A stretch of 46,080 bases of DNA from Sphingobacterium litopenaei (GTDB lineage: Bacteria; Bacteroidota; Bacteroidia; Sphingobacteriales; Sphingobacteriaceae), in assembly GCF_014692495.1 (NCBI RefSeq), contig NZ_JACOIJ010000027.1, positions 1 through 46,080 of the forward strand. Direction: 5' to 3'. This document shows, in pieces, positions 42,487-46,080 of this stretch. The notes under the pieces are model-generated. The model saw only the letters and a program-made list of their open reading frames with translations, searched no databases and was not told where the DNA came from. The position numbers were made by a program, and so were the translations under genes. Each line of letters starts with the position of its first letter. Within the stretch, counting starts at the first letter, position 1.

Positions 42487-43674
42487 TTAATAATTTCTAA
42501 TTTGTTTTGTTTGCTTGTAAATATACTCTAATATTTCCTTATCCTTGTTTGTAATAGCCTCTTTCTTAATCTCCGCTTTACGTGATAGCATATCCATAAA
42601 TCGTGTAAAGATATAACTTTCCGACTTGTCATCCGTCAGCCATGAAAAATCAGGCACAAATTTGGGAATAAAATTTGACATTGCGACCTGTGCGCCTACT
42701 CCAATTATAGTTCCTGTATTTAATTTGGAAGAAATAGCCAACATACTGTGATCTCCAATAAAGACACCACATTTTAATAACCCCGTATTCCGGAAATTAT
42801 TGCCTACATAGTCATATACTTTGATTTCACTCCAATCATTTTTGAGATTCGAATTTAACGTTCCAGCACCTAAATTACATCCATCACCTATCACTGCGCA
42901 CCCTAAATACCCGTAATGTCCTTTCGCCGAATTTCCCCAAATAACCACATTATTTAACTCTCCACATACTGTTGAATTATCTCCTACAGTTACATTAGGA
43001 TAGATAATAGTACCAGATTTAACACGAACATTCTTTCCGATTATTGTAGGTCCATGGATGACATTATGAGACTCAAGGACCGCATTATCCAAAATCAGAA
43101 TGGGACCTCTACTGGTATTCAATACAACATCGGGAGCTACTTGCGCTGAATCGGCAATATATAAATGGTTCTCTAGGGTATTTCCATTTTTCTCTTGAAA
43201 AATAAATTGAGCATCATACTCAATTTGAGAGGCATTATAGGTAAAAATATCTTCTACATATAGTAAGGCATCATAAGAATCTAAATAACTTACAATTTTA
43301 TTTCCCGAAGAATGTAAGTTCAATAAAAGTTCTTCTTTTGACCGAGTTTGTGTCAATAAAGCAATCCATTCTCCATTCGCATCCACCAACTTCTCATTGG
43401 CTTTAAGATTTTTCAAAGCTCGCACCAGCCCGCTATTGGGCAATACAGAAGCTTTTATGAGAAGGACAAATTCAGAAGAATTATTTAAGGGAAATTTCGA
43501 AGAAAGATAATCTTCTGTCAAATAAGATACATCCTCTGTTTCGAAAATATGGGACCATTTCTGATCTAATGTAAAAGCACCTACACGCAGATTTCCAATA
43601 GGTCGAGTGGCTACCAATGGCAACAAATGGTTTCTGCCCTCAAACCGATCGAATAAGACAAGGGAAATACTCAT
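42487..43674 (-). CDS. GlmU-related sugar nucleotidyltransferase (Bacteroidota-type)
   Basis: 395 residues. The N-terminal part has LVLFDRFEGRNHLLPLVATRPIGNLRVGAFTLDQKW, in which TRPIGNLRVG takes the place of the usual LAAGxGTRM loop; this is the alternative GlmU family known from Bacteroidota. Residues about 195-360 carry hexapeptide repeats of a left-handed beta helix (VAPDVVL, ILDNAVL, IIGKNVRVKSG, IYPNVTVGD, VIGDGCNLGAG and so on). It likely makes UDP-GlcNAc for cell-wall synthesis. It starts just past the L31 terminator and leads into tpiA 21 bases on. Confidence 0.85.
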   Translation of the reverse strand: MSISLVLFDRFEGRNHLLPLVATRPIGNLRVGAFTLDQKWSHIFETEDVSYLTEDYLSSKFPLNNSSEFVLLIKASVLPNSGLVRALKNLKANEKLVDANGEWIALLTQTRSKEELLLNLHSSGNKIVSYLDSYDALLYVEDIFTYNASQIEYDAQFIFQEKNGNTLENHLYIADSAQVAPDVVLNTSRGPILILDNAVLESHNVIHGPTIIGKNVRVKSGTIIYPNVTVGDNSTVCGELNNVVIWGNSAKGHYGYLGCAVIGDGCNLGAGTLNSNLKNDWSEIKVYDYVGNNFRNTGLLKCGVFIGDHSMLAISSKLNTGTIIGVGAQVAMSNFIPKFVPDFSWLTDDKSESYIFTRFMDMLSRKAEIKKEAITNKDKEILEYIYKQTKQIRNY

Positions 43675-43687
43675 TCGCTAAAAATAC

Positions 43688-43719
43688 AAAAATCCCGATA
43701 AATACTTATCGGGATTTTT
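43688..43719 (-). terminator. Terminator of L31 gene
   Basis: A perfect 14-bp stem (43688-43701 and 43706-43719) with a 4-nt loop, 26 bases after the rpmE2 stop. Confidence 0.88.
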
Positions 43720-43744
43720 GGAATATATAATCGTTAAATTATAA

Positions 43745-43993
43745 TTACTTCTTGTTGTAACGGCTACGGAATTTATCGATACGACCTGCAGTATCAACCA
43801 ATTTCATTTTACCTGTATAGAATGGGTGTGAAGTGTGAGAAATCTCTAATTTCACTAATGGATATTCGTTACCATCTTCCCAAGTAATTGTTTCTTTTGT
43901 ATCTACACATGATTTAGTTAAGAAAGCATAGTCATTTGACATATCTTTGAATACAACTAATCTGTAGTTTGATGGATGTAAATCTTTTTTCAT
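43745..43993 (-). CDS. rpmE2: Type B ribosomal protein L31
   Basis: 82 residues. [28 protein letters not shown], the [30 protein letters not shown] block and [13 protein letters not shown] are diagnostic. The zinc-binding CxxC motif of type A L31 is absent, so it is the zinc-independent form; only one Cys is present. Single gene with its own promoter (44034-44065) and terminator. Confidence 0.97.
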   Translation of the reverse strand: MKKDLHPSNYRLVVFKDMSNDYAFLTKSCVDTKETITWEDGNEYPLVKLEISHTSHPFYTGKMKLVDTAGRIDKFRSRYNKK

Positions 43994-44033
43994 TTTATCT
44001 TATGATTACTATATATGCTAACATTTGAGGTGC

Positions 44034-44065
44034 AAAGATAACTTATTTTAAAATGAATTCCAAAA
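44034..44065 (-). promoter_or_regulatory. Promoter of rpmE2
   Basis: On the minus strand TTTG at 44065-44062, a 20-base spacer and TATCTTTG at 44041-44034 match the Bacteroidota consensus. A leader of about 35 nt follows. Confidence 0.65.
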
Positions 44066-44185
44066 TAATATTTATCAACATTCCTCATTATTTTTCGTGT
44101 CAGAGCACGAAATGAAATAATGGACAAAGTTACTTTATTTTAGCATATAATACATATTAAAATCTAATTTATCTTCACTTTTTCT

Positions 44186-44193
44186 TACTTTTG
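44186..44193 (+). promoter_or_regulatory. Promoter -7 box of lysS
   Basis: TACTTTTG matches TAnnTTTG, 26 bases before the lysS ATG. Confidence 0.5.
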
Positions 44194-44219
44194 CTCATTA
44201 TTTGAAAAAAGATAAAAAC

Positions 44220-45926
44220 ATGAGTATTTCACTATCCGAACAGGAACTACAACGTAGACAAAACCTACAAGGTATCATCGACCTAGGCATAAATCCTTAT
44301 CCTGCTGATGAGTACAAGGTTAATGTAACTGCGGCAGATATACTAGAAAATTACGAAAGAGATAAAATCAACTATAAGAATATCCGTATTGCAGGTCGCA
44401 TTATGAGCCGCAGAATCATGGGTAATGCTTCTTTTATTGAGCTTCAAGATTCTACAGGTCGTATCCAGGCATATGTAAAACGTGATGATCTTTGTCCTAC
44501 AGAAGATAAAACATTTTACAATACAGTATTCAAAAAATTATTGGATATCGGTGATATTATTGGGATTGAAGGGTATGTTTTCACTACACAAACTGGTGAA
44601 ATCTCAATTCATACTCAAAAATTAACTGTTCTAACTAAATCTTTACGTCCTCTTCCTGTAGTAAAAGAAGCTGAAGGAAAGACTTTTGATGCCTTCACGG
44701 ATCCTGAGCAAAGATATAGAATGCGCTATGTTGATTTAATCGTGAATACTCAAAACAGAGATATTTTCGTAAAGCGTACAAAATTGTTCAACGCAATGCG
44801 TCAATTCTTCAATGATGCAGGCTATATGGAAGTAGAAACACCAGTATTGCAAGCCATTCCAGGTGGTGCAGCGGCACGTCCTTTCATCACACACCACAAC
44901 GCATTAGATATTCCGTTGTACTTACGTATTGCAAATGAGCTTTATCTAAAACGCCTTATCGTAGGTGGTTTTGATGGTGTATATGAGTTTTCGAAAAACT
45001 TCCGTAATGAAGGCATGGATCGTACACATAATCCAGAATTTACAGCAATGGAAATTTATGTAGCTTATAAAGACTACAACTGGATGATGGACTTCACTGA
45101 ACGCTTATTAGAACATTGTGCCCTTGCTGTAAACGGTACGACGAAAGCTACTTTTGGTGAACATGATATTGACTTTAAAGCACCTTACCCTCGTGTTACT
45201 ATGGCTGACGCAATCAAGCAATTCACAGGTTTTGATATCACAGGAAAATCAGAAGCTGAAATTCGCGAAGCAGCTAAAGGAATGGGTATCGAAGTGAACG
45301 ATACTATGGGTAAAGGTAAATTGATCGATGAAATCTTTGGGGAGAAATGTGAAGGAAACTTCATTCAACCGACTTTCATTACAGATTACCCTATTGAAAT
45401 GTCCCCATTGACTAAAAAACACCGCGACAATCCCGAATTGACAGAGCGTTTTGAATTAATGGTATGTGGTAAGGAGATTGCAAATGCTTATTCGGAGTTG
45501 AACGACCCTATTGACCAACGTGAGCGTTTCGAAGACCAATTAAAACTTTCGGAAAAGGGCGATGACGAAGCAATGTTCATTGACCAAGATTTCTTGAGAG
45601 CTTTGGAATATGGTATGCCTCCTACTTCTGGTTTAGGTATTGGTATGGACAGATTAATTATGTTCTTGACGAACAATGCCTCTATTCAAGAAGTATTATT
45701 CTTCCCGCAAATGCGCCCTGAGAAAAATGAGCAAATAATTGAACTTTCAGAAGATGAGAAAACAGTATTAAGTATCTTGTCAGAAGAAAACCAAACTTTA
45801 GCAGAGGCTAAAGAAAAATCAGGTTTATCGGGTAAAAAATGGGATACAGCAACAAAAGGCTTACGTCAGAAAGATTTGATAAATATAACAGTAGATGGTG
45901 ACAACAAATTCATCACAACTAAATAA
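44220..45926 (+). CDS. lysS: Lysine--tRNA ligase
   Basis: 568 residues from ATG 44220 (MSISLSEQELQRRQ); an upstream TTG at 44202 is in frame but less likely. An OB-fold anticodon-binding domain (about 55-150) comes first, then the class II catalytic core with motif 1 near FNDAGYMEVETPVLQ, motif 2 FRNEGMDRTHNPEFTAMEIY and motif 3 GLGIGMDRLIM. About 70 residues follow the usual end (FFPQMRPE), forming a helical, winged-helix-like tail, a feature seen in Bacteroidota enzymes. Charges tRNA-Lys. Confidence 0.97.
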   Translation: MSISLSEQELQRRQNLQGIIDLGINPYPADEYKVNVTAADILENYERDKINYKNIRIAGRIMSRRIMGNASFIELQDSTGRIQAYVKRDDLCPTEDKTFYNTVFKKLLDIGDIIGIEGYVFTTQTGEISIHTQKLTVLTKSLRPLPVVKEAEGKTFDAFTDPEQRYRMRYVDLIVNTQNRDIFVKRTKLFNAMRQFFNDAGYMEVETPVLQAIPGGAAARPFITHHNALDIPLYLRIANELYLKRLIVGGFDGVYEFSKNFRNEGMDRTHNPEFTAMEIYVAYKDYNWMMDFTERLLEHCALAVNGTTKATFGEHDIDFKAPYPRVTMADAIKQFTGFDITGKSEAEIREAAKGMGIEVNDTMGKGKLIDEIFGEKCEGNFIQPTFITDYPIEMSPLTKKHRDNPELTERFELMVCGKEIANAYSELNDPIDQRERFEDQLKLSEKGDDEAMFIDQDFLRALEYGMPPTSGLGIGMDRLIMFLTNNASIQEVLFFPQMRPEKNEQIIELSEDEKTVLSILSEENQTLAEAKEKSGLSGKKWDTATKGLRQKDLINITVDGDNKFITTK

Positions 45927-45988
45927 AAAGAAAGGGTTGGTTTAAAACGAGGACACTGAAAAAGTTTCTATTTTTTTAAGAGACTTAA

Positions 45989-46035
45989 AAAAATGACTGA
46001 GTATAGTATTAAGCTTACTCAGTCATTTTTGTTTT
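45989..46035 (+). terminator. Terminator of lysS
   Basis: A perfect 15-bp stem (45989-46003 and 46016-46030) with a 12-nt loop, followed by GTTTT. Confidence 0.87.
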
Positions 46036-46080
46036 AGGGATTTCTGGAAGATTGTTTATTAGTTGTCCTTATTGTAAGTT

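Noticed and set aside
1..46080. CRISPR arrays, tRNA or rRNA genes
   Set aside because: No regularly spaced repeats beyond the pairs reported, and no tRNA or rRNA signature seen by eye.

Overview
The window looks like chromosome from a member of the Bacteroidota, most likely Sphingobacteriaceae (Sphingobacterium or Pedobacter-like). The basis is AT-rich DNA, few Shine-Dalgarno sequences, repeated TAnnTTTG promoter -7 boxes, a futalosine-pathway menaquinone gene (mqnC), a PUR-alpha/DUF3276 protein, the Bacteroidota-type alternative GlmU, LytS/LytTR two-component signalling and a type B L31. The genus is an inference. I saw no rRNA, tRNA or CRISPR array.

Left part (1-7635), accessory and AT-rich. 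A rifampin ADP-ribosyltransferase (Arr) is preceded by a hairpin and a tiny leader ORF with a strong Shine-Dalgarno sequence. A DinB-like protein follows. Next is a two-gene unit of a caspase-like protease (650 aa, His77/Cys125 intact) and an alpha/beta hydrolase with a large lid insertion, closed by a strong terminator. This pair is the best candidate for an undescribed protease-effector (defence or cell-suicide) system. A MarR/DUF2798 operon comes next; its promoter sits inside a 13-bp inverted repeat. After it is a run of small stress-type genes (DUF1801, MmcQ/YjbR, RibD-type reductase, SRPBCC, DUF4180).

Middle (7651-20643). A minus-strand operon encodes an unknown membrane protein, dxr and rseP. 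A complete group II intron (about 11067-12959) of class C type lies directly behind the terminator of a DPP-IV-type peptidase gene. A DUF3276 gene follows. A plus-strand envelope-stress operon (LiaF-like protein, LytS-type kinase, LytTR regulator) has a 21-bp-period direct repeat upstream that looks like a LytTR binding site. A serine beta-lactamase-like hydrolase and purN follow.

20644-30780. purH, a Crp-family regulator with an AhpD-like protein, a DUF389 membrane protein divergent from a small unknown gene, an exported Gfo/Idh/MocA protein, and a minus-strand operon of AGCS symporter, NhaC antiporter and ketopantoate reductase-like protein. Two intergenic regions (about 20690-20790 and 26630-26700) carry copies of one repeat family with a covarying hairpin.

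30798-46080, mostly housekeeping. recQ-kdsA (minus) is back to back with kdsD (plus), so two Kdo-pathway genes flank a helicase. Then DUF1573, a PLP aminotransferase, a small membrane protein, mqnC-scpB, a 53-residue extremely acidic ORF, and a minus-strand run of rpmE2, alternative glmU, tpiA, prmA, mpl and a small XRE regulator. The window ends with lysS and its terminator. Several promoters lie inside or against the preceding terminator, and some -7 boxes are so close to the start codon that leaderless mRNAs are likely.
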